A program made the translations under genes and the position numbers. DNA of 64,000 nucleotides. Origin: Acinetobacter sp. TGL-Y2. Lineage in GTDB: Bacteria > Pseudomonadota > Gammaproteobacteria > Pseudomonadales > Moraxellaceae. The stretch is from the NCBI RefSeq assembly GCF_001612555.1, contig NZ_CP015110.1, positions 1,240,001 to 1,304,000 of the forward strand, written 5' to 3'. Below are positions 19,773 to 27,832 of this stretch, in pieces (within the stretch, counting starts at the first letter, position 1; each line of letters opens with the position of its first letter). The notes below the pieces were generated by a model, which made no database searches, was not told where the DNA came from, and saw nothing but the letters and a program-made list of their open reading frames with translations.

Positions 19773-20811
19773 TCCTAAAACAAACAACAATAAACAATCG
19801 ACGTTTAAAACCAAGCTCAAAGGGCTGTTGGTGATGATCGTTGGACTTTTACTGATCCTATTTTTTGTGCTGTGGTCGAGTTTGTTTAAAAATTATCCAG
19901 TCGATGGTCAAAAACAAATGCTGGCCATTGGCAGTGGTGACACCTATTCAGGCTTTATTGATCGTTTAGCCAAGGATGATCAGGTGAACTTTCCCATTGT
20001 GTTAAAGCTTTATCATCGCGTGATGATTCATGACACCATGAAAGCCGGCGTCTACGAAGTCACCCAAGGTATGAGCATTCGCCAAGTGCTGAATATGTTG
20101 TCTGACGCAGATAATGCGCAAATGAACCGAATTTTGGTGATTGAAGGCACGACCTTTAAACAATTGATTGAGGCACTTAAAAAAGATGAGTTGGTGACGA
20201 AAGAAGTTTCACATCTACCTTATCCTGAATTGCTGAAAGCGCTGAATATTCCTTATGATCATCCGGAAGGGTTATTTTCACCAGACACTTATTTTTTTGC
20301 CAAAGGTGAAACGGATCGTAAAATTTTATCTGATCTGTATCAGCGTCAAATAAAAGCGCTTGATGACGCTTGGGCCAAGCGTGCCTCAGATTTACCTTAT
20401 CAAAATAAATATGAAGCCTTGATTATGGCCTCGATTATTGAAAAAGAAACCAGTGTCGATCGTGAGCTTGAACAAGTCTCAGGTGTTTTTGTGCGCCGTT
20501 TGAAAATGGGCATGCGTTTGCAAACCGATCCAACTGTGATCTATGGAATGGGCGATGCTTATAAAGGCAATATTACGCGTCAAGATTTGCGTACACCAAC
20601 AGCCTATAACACCTATACCATCAGTGGTTTACCACCAACGCCAATTGCACTGCCAAGCTCAAAAGCCATTGAAGCTGCGATGCATCCGGACAGCTCAAAC
20701 CATATTTACTTTGTGGCAACAGGTAATGGTGGGCATAAATTCAGTAGTAATCTGCAAGATCATAATCGTGCTGTTCAAGAATATCTGTCCGTCATCCGTG
20801 CTAAAAATTAA
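19765..20811 (+). CDS. mltG: endolytic peptidoglycan transglycosylase
   Basis: A 348-residue YceG-family lytic transglycosylase that cleaves nascent glycan strands. One N-terminal membrane segment at about residues 17-35 anchors it; the catalytic Glu is in MASIIEKETSVDRE near residue 222, followed by LQTDPTVIYGMG and the TAYNTYTISGLPPTPIALPS segment. Starts inside the pabC stop codon region and is followed 9 bp later by tmk, the usual pabC-mltG-tmk order of gamma-proteobacteria. Confidence 0.95.
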   Translation: MPSPKTNNNKQSTFKTKLKGLLVMIVGLLLILFFVLWSSLFKNYPVDGQKQMLAIGSGDTYSGFIDRLAKDDQVNFPIVLKLYHRVMIHDTMKAGVYEVTQGMSIRQVLNMLSDADNAQMNRILVIEGTTFKQLIEALKKDELVTKEVSHLPYPELLKALNIPYDHPEGLFSPDTYFFAKGETDRKILSDLYQRQIKALDDAWAKRASDLPYQNKYEALIMASIIEKETSVDRELEQVSGVFVRRLKMGMRLQTDPTVIYGMGDAYKGNITRQDLRTPTAYNTYTISGLPPTPIALPSSKAIEAAMHPDSSNHIYFVATGNGGHKFSSNLQDHNRAVQEYLSVIRAKN

Positions 20812-20820
20812 GGAGTCAGC

Positions 20821-21429
20821 ATGTTTATTAGTTTTGAAGGCACGGAAGGTGTAGGCAAAACCACCTTAATTCGTAAAATGTTTGAACATTTTCAAGCCAG
20901 CGGTCGTGAAGTGGTGTTAACCCGAGAACCGGGAGGGACGCCCATGGCTGAGCAAATTCGCTCACTGTTGTTATCGGTGAATCATGAAGAAAGCATGAGT
21001 CATGATACTGAGCTACTTCTTATGTATGCAGCACGTGCGCAACATTTACAGCAAGTGATTATGCCCGCTGTAGCGGCAGGTAAAATTGTACTCTGTGACC
21101 GTTTTAGTGATTCAAGCTTTGCTTACCAATGTGCGGGTCGGGGTTTAAGCCGTAATAAACTCAAATTATTAAATGATCACTTTGTTGAAAAAATGCCCGA
21201 TATTAGCTTTTGGTTAGATGCACCCATAGAACTCGGTATGACGCGTGCGCGTGAGCGTGGTGCACTAGATCGTTTTGAACAAGAAAAGCTGAGCTTTTTT
21301 GAAAAGGTCCGATCCGGCTTTGCTGAAATTCATCAGTATGAACCCAACCGTATGAAGCGCTTGGATGCAACCCAAACCCCTGAGCACGTTTTTGCAGATG
21401 CACTGTCTGAGCTGAGCAAACTATCTTAA
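20821..21429 (+). CDS. tmk: thymidylate kinase
   Basis: A 202-residue dTMP kinase. P-loop FEGTEGVGKTTLI at residues 4-16, REPGGTPMAEQIR near 37, DRFSDSSFAYQ near 97. AAGGAG-like ribosome site (TAAGGAGTCAGC) directly before the ATG. Third gene of the pabC-mltG-tmk operon; essential for dTTP synthesis. Confidence 0.97.
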   Translation: MFISFEGTEGVGKTTLIRKMFEHFQASGREVVLTREPGGTPMAEQIRSLLLSVNHEESMSHDTELLLMYAARAQHLQQVIMPAVAAGKIVLCDRFSDSSFAYQCAGRGLSRNKLKLLNDHFVEKMPDISFWLDAPIELGMTRARERGALDRFEQEKLSFFEKVRSGFAEIHQYEPNRMKRLDATQTPEHVFADALSELSKLS

Positions 21430-21539
21430 ACCATCCATAATTTGGGTCTTTTGCATAACAATGGTCTTTTAAATCACTGTTCATTTTTATGAAATCCCTT
21501 ATATTAAAAGATATCAGGGATTTTTTATTGTGAAGGATT

Positions 21540-21956
21540 ATGCAAAGTACTCAAGATGAGATTATCGAATTTTTACAACGTGAATTTCCACAGAGCTTAG
21601 AAAAATGTGAAATCGAATCTGTGGTGGAGGCTGGTGCAAGCATCATCTATCACATCGATGCACAAGATCTTAGACCGGGGGGTACAGTCTCTGGCCCGAC
21701 CATGATGACCGCAGCCGATTATGCACTCTACGTGGCGATTCTCGGTGAAATAGGAATTGTGGGGCTGACGGTGACGACCCATTTAAATGTTAATTTTTTG
21801 CGAAAACCTGCCGCTGGGCAAGATATTCGCGCTGTTTGTAAATTAATAAAAGTGGGCAGAACTTTGGTGGTCGGAGAGGTTTATCTGTATTCTATCGGTT
21901 TAGAGGAACCGATTGCTCATGTGACAGGAACCTATTCAATTCCGCCTAAACGATAA
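21540..21956 (+). CDS. PaaI-type hotdog thioesterase
   Basis: A 138-residue single hotdog-fold protein of the PaaI/DUF4442-like thioesterase group: LRPGGTVSGPTMMTAADYALYVAILG near residues 42-67 is the helix-entry motif, followed by NVNFLRKPAAGQDI. It probably hydrolyses an acyl-CoA, substrate unknown. Separated from tmk by 110 bp that contain a small hairpin (ATATCAGGGATTTT region), so probably its own unit. Confidence 0.85.
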   Translation: MQSTQDEIIEFLQREFPQSLEKCEIESVVEAGASIIYHIDAQDLRPGGTVSGPTMMTAADYALYVAILGEIGIVGLTVTTHLNVNFLRKPAAGQDIRAVCKLIKVGRTLVVGEVYLYSIGLEEPIAHVTGTYSIPPKR

Positions 21957-22050
21957 GCATCCACAATGAAGCGCAAGCTGAGGCATGATCTTTGGGTTTG
22001 CAGGCTGTTATGACCTTATCAACGAATCTGTAGTTTATAAAAGAGTCTAT

Positions 22051-22080
22051 AAAAAGCGTGAATTAAAATTCACGCTTTTC
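22051..22080. terminator. bidirectional terminator between thioesterase gene and nadB
   Basis: AAAAGCGTGAATT paired with AATTCACGCTTTT; T runs on both strands. It serves convergent nadB (minus strand) and the thioesterase gene (plus strand). Confidence 0.85.
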
Positions 22081-22107
22081 AGAAGAAGTTAAGAACTAAA
22101 CTAAGCA

Positions 22108-23751
22108 CTAAGCAGGTTCATTGATCGCACTATTCTTCAATTCAAAGTTGGGCGGCATCAAGATGGTTTTGTGAAGCTGATCAGACATTTCTGGATAATC
22201 CAAGCTGTAATGTAATCCACGAGATTCTTTACGCTGCATGGCACAGCGCACAATCATTTCAGACACCAAGACGAGGTTTCTCAGCTCAATCAAGTTTTTA
22301 GAAACATGGTAATCGTTATAGTACTCTGCGATTTCATTTTTGAGCATTTCAATCCGATGCAAAGCGCGTTCTAAGCGTTTGGTTGTACGCACAATGCCCA
22401 CATAATTCCACATGGTTTGGCGAAGTTCATCCCAGTTTTGTAAAATCACCACATCTTCATCGGCATTGGTGACTTGGGAGGTATCCCAATGTGGAACGAC
22501 AGGCAATTGAACATGTTGATGATGCTCAGATTGAATATGTTTCGCTGCAGCTAAACCATAGACAAAGCACTCCAAAAGTGAGTTGCTTGCCATGCGGTTT
22601 GCGCCGTGTAAGCCTGTATAAGCGGTTTCACCAATGGCATATAGTCCCGAAAGATCTGTTTGACTATGTGGATCAACCATCACACCGCCACAGGTGTAAT
22701 GTGCAGCAGGCACAACTGGAATCATTTCTTTGCAAATATCGATGCCTAAGTCTAAAAGACGTGCATGTAATGTCGGGAAATGTTCAATGATAAAGCTTTC
22801 AGGTTTATGAGTGATATCCAACCAGACATGACGTATACCCAAACGCTTGATTTCAAAATCGATTGCTCGTGCTACCACATCACGCGGAGCAAGTTCCGCA
22901 CGCTCATCAAAGCGGAGCATAAAGCGTTCGCCGTCAGGCAGACGCAAATATGCACCTTCACCACGCATCGCTTCTGTAATTAAAAATGATCTTGCCTGTG
23001 GGTGATACAAACAGGTGGGATGGAATTGATTAAATTCCATATTGGCAACACGGCAACCTGCACGATACGCCATCGCAATCCCATCGCCCGTGGCAATATC
23101 AGGATTTGAAGTATACAAATAGGCTTTCATGGCACCGCCACAGGCCAGTGCGGTAAAGGGGGCTAAAAAGGTATGTACTTGCTCTGTTTTCTCATTAAGT
23201 GCATAGAGTCCCCAAGCTCGATTTTGATCTGTGTCCAAACCTAATTTTTGAGAAGTAATTAAATCAATCGCGATAAAATTTTCAAAAATTTGAATATTCT
23301 CTTTCGCCATGGCTTTCTCTACTAAGGTTGTAGAAATGGCTTTACCTGTTGCATCTGCGGCATGGATAATTCTTCGCTTGGAATGTCCACCTTCACGGGT
23401 CAGATGTAAATTTTGATCCTCATCTAAGGTGAATTGCACCCCTTGACCCAGTAGGAAGTCGACCGCGGCTTTGCCTCCTTCAACAGTCTGCTGTACCGCT
23501 TGAGTTTCACATAAAAATGCACCCGCAATTAAGGTGTCTTCAATATGCTGTTGAATCGAATCGGATTCATGCAGTACCGCAGCCACACCGCCTTGCGCAA
23601 AGTAAGTGCTGGCATCATTGAGATGTGATTTCGCCAAAAGCGCAATCTTAAAATGATCCGGTAAGGAAAGTGCCAAAGTAAGACCTGCACCACCGCTTCC
23701 TACAATAATCACATCAAAATTTTGCGCGTTAATAAAATTAGACATTTCCAT
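22108..23751 (-). CDS. nadB: L-aspartate oxidase
   Basis: NadB oxidises L-aspartate to iminoaspartate, the first step of de novo NAD synthesis. 547 residues. FAD-binding GxGxxG motif [14 protein letters not shown] near residue 17, [11 protein letters not shown] near 47, then [24 protein letters not shown] and the C-terminal helical domain with [16 protein letters not shown]. Start is either ATG 23751 or 23745; neither has a clear ribosome site. Divergent from the HtrA-like protease gene, as in Pseudomonas, but the algU-muc genes usually between them are absent. Confidence 0.96.
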   Translation of the reverse strand: MEMSNFINAQNFDVIIVGSGGAGLTLALSLPDHFKIALLAKSHLNDASTYFAQGGVAAVLHESDSIQQHIEDTLIAGAFLCETQAVQQTVEGGKAAVDFLLGQGVQFTLDEDQNLHLTREGGHSKRRIIHAADATGKAISTTLVEKAMAKENIQIFENFIAIDLITSQKLGLDTDQNRAWGLYALNEKTEQVHTFLAPFTALACGGAMKAYLYTSNPDIATGDGIAMAYRAGCRVANMEFNQFHPTCLYHPQARSFLITEAMRGEGAYLRLPDGERFMLRFDERAELAPRDVVARAIDFEIKRLGIRHVWLDITHKPESFIIEHFPTLHARLLDLGIDICKEMIPVVPAAHYTCGGVMVDPHSQTDLSGLYAIGETAYTGLHGANRMASNSLLECFVYGLAAAKHIQSEHHQHVQLPVVPHWDTSQVTNADEDVVILQNWDELRQTMWNYVGIVRTTKRLERALHRIEMLKNEIAEYYNDYHVSKNLIELRNLVLVSEMIVRCAMQRKESRGLHYSLDYPEMSDQLHKTILMPPNFELKNSAINEPA

Positions 23752-23979
23752 TCGCTAATTGAATTAAAAAAAGTGGCTTTATCAGACGCTTTTTTAGATA
23801 AAATTACAATAGTGTCAATTCTAAAATTTTAATGAAAATGGTGAATATAGAACGGTTTAAGGGAAAATTAAGTAAACTATTGTTTTTCATAAATTAAGTA
23901 ACATTTTTTTACGCAAACTATATATTGATTGTGCTAAATATAATTTTATCGAAAATCATAAGATGTGAGTTTGTCTGAG

Positions 23980-25365
23980 ATGAATAAAAACCTGATACAA
24001 AAAAGCGTGTTTGCAATCGTATTTACCGTAGCGGTTCAGACGCAAGCGGCATCGGCTGTGGATTTCTCAAATTTGGTCGAACAAGTCAGTCCGGGCGTGG
24101 TAAGTGTCAATGTGGTCAAAAAAATGACCCAAGAAGAACTTCTGCAACAACAAGTGCCGGAAATTTTAAAACGCTTTTTTGGTAATCAGATCATTATTCC
24201 TCAGCAGCGCGCCCCGCAAGAAAAGACGGCATTCGGGAGTGCATTTTTTATTACCAAAGATGGTTACTTGCTCACCAACCACCATGTGGTTGAAGATGCT
24301 TCCGAAGTGACGATCATGCTGAATGATCGCCGTGAAATTGATGCCAAAGTTATCGGGAGTGATGAACGTACCGATGTGGCCTTGCTCAAAGTTGAAGGTC
24401 AAAATTTCCCTGCATTAAGCACAGGCAATATGGATCAGTTGAAAGTGGGTCAGCCTGTCCTTGCAATTGGTTCACCCTTTGGTTTTGATTATTCTGCCTC
24501 CGCGGGCATTGTCAGTGCCAAGTCAAGAAATATGTTGGGTGAAACGTCTGTGCCCTTTATTCAGACAGATGTGGCTTTAAATCCCGGCAACTCAGGTGGA
24601 CCTTTGTTTAATCAGCAAGGTCAAGTCATTGGGGTAAACTCTCGTATCTTTAGTGGAACGGGTGGCTATATGGGCTTGTCATTTTCCATTCCGATTGATG
24701 TCGCAATGGATGTAGCCGATCAGTTGAAGAAAAATGGTAAAGTCACGCGCTCTTATTTGGGGGTGATGTTGCAAGATATTGATCGTAACTTGGCAGAAGC
24801 GTATAAATTACCTAAACCAGAAGGCTCATTGATTACCCAAATTGCACCCAATTCACCAGCGGAAAAAGCGGGCTTTAAAGCAGGTGATGTGATTTTAAAA
24901 TATAACGGTACACCGATTTCCAGAACCTCAGATTTGTTAAACTATTTAAACCGAACTACGCCAAATCAAACGATTCAGCTTGAAGTTTTACGTGATGATA
25001 AAGCACGTGTGATTTCTTCGACTTTAACGACTGCACCAGACGATACCCCAGCGAAAGCAAATAAAACAGTAGAAAAAGCACAGCGTGGCCCAGTGCTCGG
25101 TGTTGCAATTCGTGGACTTTCTGAAGCGGAAAAAACTCGATTTGAGATTAGAGGTGGAGTTCTTATTCAGAGTGTAACTCCAGGTGGCTTAGCTGCACAA
25201 TCACGTATTCAAGCGGGTGATGTGGTGACGCAAATTAATGGCAAAACTATCCTTACACCGAATGATTTTATCGAACAGGTATCCAATTTGAAAAATAATA
25301 CAGTAGCGCGTGTTGGTATCGTTCGAGATGGACGTAATGCTGTTGTGGGATTACGCATTCGTTAA
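23980..25365 (+). CDS. mucD: periplasmic serine protease, HtrA/DegP (MucD) family
   Basis: A periplasmic chaperone-protease. From the ATG at 23980 (461 residues) there is a signal peptide ending QAASA (~residue 26). The trypsin-like domain has His in LLTNHHVVED (~102), Asp in ERTDVALL (~132) and Ser in NPGNSGGPL (~205), followed by two PDZ domains (about 255-345 and 365-455). A GTG at 23965 is an alternative start. The position next to nadB and near lepA matches mucD of Pseudomonas. Degrades misfolded envelope proteins; no sigma-E-type genes adjoin it. Confidence 0.92.
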   Translation: MNKNLIQKSVFAIVFTVAVQTQAASAVDFSNLVEQVSPGVVSVNVVKKMTQEELLQQQVPEILKRFFGNQIIIPQQRAPQEKTAFGSAFFITKDGYLLTNHHVVEDASEVTIMLNDRREIDAKVIGSDERTDVALLKVEGQNFPALSTGNMDQLKVGQPVLAIGSPFGFDYSASAGIVSAKSRNMLGETSVPFIQTDVALNPGNSGGPLFNQQGQVIGVNSRIFSGTGGYMGLSFSIPIDVAMDVADQLKKNGKVTRSYLGVMLQDIDRNLAEAYKLPKPEGSLITQIAPNSPAEKAGFKAGDVILKYNGTPISRTSDLLNYLNRTTPNQTIQLEVLRDDKARVISSTLTTAPDDTPAKANKTVEKAQRGPVLGVAIRGLSEAEKTRFEIRGGVLIQSVTPGGLAAQSRIQAGDVVTQINGKTILTPNDFIEQVSNLKNNTVARVGIVRDGRNAVVGLRIR

Positions 25366-25442
25366 TCGTTATTAGATAATAAGTTAAGGCCCTAGCATTC
25401 ATGTTCAGCACATTTTGCAGACCGAATGCTTGAGCCATTCTT

Positions 25443-25472
25443 AAAACCACTTATTTTCGAGTGGCTTTTTTT
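25443..25472 (+). terminator. terminator of the protease gene
   Basis: CCACT / AGTGG stem extended by A/T pairs (one mismatch), followed by TTTTTTTG. About 80 bp after the stop codon. Confidence 0.6.
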
Positions 25473-25549
25473 GTTTTTGTGATTTCTTTAAGGTACAGGC
25501 TTTGCTAGATTGAAGCGCAATGCGTTCTATCTCTATATAAGGCGATTTC

Positions 25550-26011
25550 GTGACCACATTTTTTGATTTAAAATTGAAAGTACAACCTGAACATATTGAT
25601 CTACTTGGGCATGTCAATAATGTAGTGTATGTGAAATGGATGCAGGATGTGGCGACCGCACATATTGATCATATTGGTTTAGGTCTTAAGGGATACCTAG
25701 AACTTAAACATGCAATGGTGGCAGTGGAACATCATATGCAATATAAAAAAGCCAGTGTACTTGGGGATGACGTAGTGCTCAGAACGTGGTTTAGTGACAT
25801 CAATGCCATGTATTCATATCGTCAATACGTATTTTATAGACCTGCAGATCGTGCGGTTTTATTTGTGGCCAGTACCAAATGGGCGTGCGTTGAAATCGCA
25901 ACAGGCAAGCCTAAACGCTTGTCTCCCACCTTTACGCATGCCTATCAAAGTATTGAAGATGGAGTGAATCCACTGGATTTTTCCAATCTTGAAATGATTG
26001 GAGATGAGTGA
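25550..26011 (+). CDS. 4HBT-type acyl-CoA thioesterase
   Basis: A 153-residue hotdog thioesterase of the 4-hydroxybenzoyl-CoA/YbgC type: VQPEHIDLLGHVNNVVYVKWMQDVATAH at residues 9-36 contains the conserved Asp-x-x-GHVNN active-site loop. GTG start with AAGGCGA upstream. Follows the protease gene after its terminator; this is the last gene before the accessory region. Substrate unknown. Confidence 0.88.
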   Translation: MTTFFDLKLKVQPEHIDLLGHVNNVVYVKWMQDVATAHIDHIGLGLKGYLELKHAMVAVEHHMQYKKASVLGDDVVLRTWFSDINAMYSYRQYVFYRPADRAVLFVASTKWACVEIATGKPKRLSPTFTHAYQSIEDGVNPLDFSNLEMIGDE

Positions 26012-26304
26012 TTGATTTGACGGCAGGAAATGAGAGCTAAATATTTCCACATCACTAACTCATTATTATGAATACTTTGAAAAATCCATCTGCTATAAAT
26101 GAGCGCAATTTATTAAACAGCTTTTGCTATGTAGTCTGCTTGTCATACGTAGCGCAATTTATAGTTCAAGGCACCTCATGGCGCAATCTAAAAAAATTAT
26201 TGATATCAGGAATATACTTAAATTTTTGATTATCGCTTATATTTACAGTTGTGATAAAGACACGAAGAGTCACAAGAAGGTGGAAAGAGATATAAAACCT
26301 TACT

Positions 26305-26330
26305 AAAGCCCACTATTGGGCTTTTTTATT
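26305..26330. terminator. terminator-like hairpin
   Basis: AAAGCCCA - CTAT - TGGGCTTT stem followed by TTTT. It lies about 290 bp past the thioesterase stop, at the edge of foreign DNA. It might also mark an attachment site, but no second copy was found. Confidence 0.7.
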
Positions 26331-26387
26331 GCGCCACATTTAGTAGACACAATAGGGCATATCGAGACACATAAAGACAAGCTAAAT

Positions 26388-26407
26388 ATGTACATAATCG
26401 TGTACAT
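26388..26407. promoter_or_regulatory. TGTACA-type dyad upstream of integrase remnant
   Basis: ATGTACA - TAATCG - TGTACAT is a perfect 7-bp dyad; a half-site TGTACAT recurs near 26440, just before the integrase remnant start. Looks like a repressor operator of the lost element. Confidence 0.4.
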
Positions 26408-26457
26408 AAATAAGTATTTTGTGTCACATCCTAATATTTGTGTACATGGTGACATTA

Positions 26458-26791
26458 ATGACTTTAACAGAAGCATGGCTGAAAGCACAGGTCAGCAGAG
26501 ATAGAGGCAAGGTAGAAGATTGCTGATTGTGATGCCATGAGTGTCCGTGTCACGCCTAAAGGCAAAGTTGTTTTTCAACTTAGATATAGGTATGCAGGTA
26601 AGCAACATCGCTTGGATCTTGATTTATATCCGAATATACCTCTTAAAGAAGTCAGAACAGAAAGCGATAGATTAAGAGAAGAATTAGAAAAGGGCTACGC
26701 CCCCACAACAGGTTAAGCTGCAAGAAAAATCAAATATTAAAGATGCCTAAACATTTGAAAAATTATTTTATGAATGGCATGAAAAATTCTG
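26458..26791 (+). pseudogene. phage-type tyrosine integrase, N-terminal remnant
   Basis: Pieces of an arm-binding-domain integrase can be read in order: MTLTEAWLKAQVSRDRGKVED, then DAMSVRVTPKGKVVFQLRYRY and HRLDLDLYPNIPLKEVR, then QQVKLQEKSNIKDA and TFEKLFYEWHEKFW. The frame is broken by an apparent 7-bp duplication near 26522 (GCTGATT repeated), a second indel near 26690 and a TAA near 26745, and it is cut off by the IS1-family left end at 26792. The catalytic domain is absent. It marks an old prophage or island insertion. Confidence 0.75.
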
Positions 26792-26861
26792 GGTGGTGTG
26801 CAAAAACAACGTTTTTTAATCTAGAATAGACTTGAAAATGCCTGAGCAATAGACCTTAAAC

Positions 26862-27143
26862 ATGATCATAGAAACGATAAGCTACTTATGTACCCGTTGC
26901 CAATCAGCAAATATTTATAAGAATGGGCACAATAAAAGCGGGAATGCGCAGTTCAGATGTAAAGATTGCGGTCGATCAAGTGTGCTCAAACCTAAAATCA
27001 AATATACCGAAGAGCAAAAAGAACTTATGATCAACACTTATCTTGAACGAGGCAGTTTAAGAGGCATGCAACGTCTATTTGGTGTTGCACCTCAAACGCT
27101 CATGGGATGGATAAAAAAAAGTAAACAACAGGAAATTGAGTGA
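26862..27143 (+). CDS. IS1-family InsA-like protein
   Basis: 93 residues: an N-terminal zinc ribbon (LCTRCQSANIYKNGHNKSG and FRCKDCGRSS) and a helix-turn-helix (RGSLRGMQRLFGVAPQTLMGWIKKS), as in IS1 InsA, which binds the IS ends and represses transposition. It overlaps the insB-like frame after an A8 run at 27113-27120. The downstream frame is +1 relative to this one, not the -1 expected for classic IS1 frameshifting. Confidence 0.85.
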   Translation: MIIETISYLCTRCQSANIYKNGHNKSGNAQFRCKDCGRSSVLKPKIKYTEEQKELMINTYLERGSLRGMQRLFGVAPQTLMGWIKKSKQQEIE

Positions 27144-27600
27144 CGAATTACTTGATGCTCATCCAACAGGTGTTCTAGAACTGGATGAACTTTGGAGCTT
27201 TGTAAAAGCTCGTCGTCATAAGGTTTGGAGTTGGATTGCACTATGCCGTCGTACACGTCAGGTCGTCGCTTATGTATGTGGTCAGCGCAATGATAAAACA
27301 TGTACAGATTTACGTTGCCGTATTCCCTCAAGCTACTTTAATTTAGCAACATGTAGTGATTATTGGTCAAGTTATGCTGAGGTGTTTGATCCTGGTACCC
27401 ATCGCTCTGTAGGTAAACATACAGGTTTAACGAACCATGTTGAGCGGTTCAATGCCACATTAAGAAATCGCTTAGGGCGTTTTACACGGAAAACTTTAAG
27501 CTTTTCGAAGAAGAAAGAAAATCATGAAGCTGTCTTGCATATGTTTTTATTAAAATACAATCAAGACATGAAAGATAAGTGGTTAACACGTCATACTTAA
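27136..27600 (+). CDS. IS1-family InsB-like transposase catalytic part
   Basis: The DDE catalytic part of an IS1 transposase: LELDELWSFVKARRHKVWSW, CSDYWSSYAEVF, and KHTGLTNHVERFNATLRNRLGRFTRKTLSFSK near the C-terminus. A start codon is only nominal (TTG at 27136); in IS1 the active enzyme is an InsA-InsB fusion made by frameshifting on the A-rich run. Here fusion would need a +1 shift or transcriptional slippage on A8, so this copy may be inactive. Confidence 0.85.
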   Translation: MSDELLDAHPTGVLELDELWSFVKARRHKVWSWIALCRRTRQVVAYVCGQRNDKTCTDLRCRIPSSYFNLATCSDYWSSYAEVFDPGTHRSVGKHTGLTNHVERFNATLRNRLGRFTRKTLSFSKKKENHEAVLHMFLLKYNQDMKDKWLTRHT

Positions 27601-27664
27601 ACACTACCAAAAAATGTAATCTTTTGATCGATAGTAGAAGTTTAAATTAACAAGAGTGGAAAAT

Positions 27665-27698
27665 AAAAAGGAACCAAATAAATCGGTTCCTTTTTAAA
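27665..27698. terminator. terminator between IS1 element and aspA
   Basis: AAAAAGGAACC / GGTTCCTTTTT stem with a 9-nt loop. A and T runs allow function for both the IS and the convergent aspA gene (stop codon 138 bp away). It sits between inverted copies of CACTACCAAAA (27602) and TTTTGGTAGTG (27713). Confidence 0.85.
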
Positions 27699-27832
27699 TA
27701 AAATCATTCAAATTTTGGTAGTGCTAAATACCAACGTGTAATAATTCATTTATATATTTTAATATCAATAACTTATTATTTTTATCACGTCGTATTCATG
27801 CACTACCCAAATTTTAAGTAATAAGTTTAGCC

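Larger units (their letters stand above)
26012..26457. other. gene-free stretch at the left edge of the accessory region
   Basis: No supported gene in about 450 bp; short frames here lack ribosome sites and family features. It contains a repeated 12-mer AGCGCAATTTAT (near 26102 and 26153), a terminator hairpin at 26305 and a TGTACA-type dyad at 26388. It leads into the integrase remnant. Confidence 0.6.
26792..27608 (+). mobile_element. IS1-family insertion sequence
   Basis: About 817 bp bounded by GGTGGTGTGCAA at the left and, inverted, GGTAGTGTTTAA at the right, matching the GGTnnTG ends of IS1. It contains insA- and insB-like genes. No matching 8-9 bp target duplication is visible (AAAATTCTG on the left, AAAAAATGT on the right), so the flanks have probably recombined. 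The left 36 bp recur at 32307-32342. Confidence 0.75.

Noticed and set aside
26124..26504. Short ORFs on both strands near the integrase remnant
   Set aside because: No ribosome sites; they overlap a terminator, the dyad and the remnant, and their translations look random.
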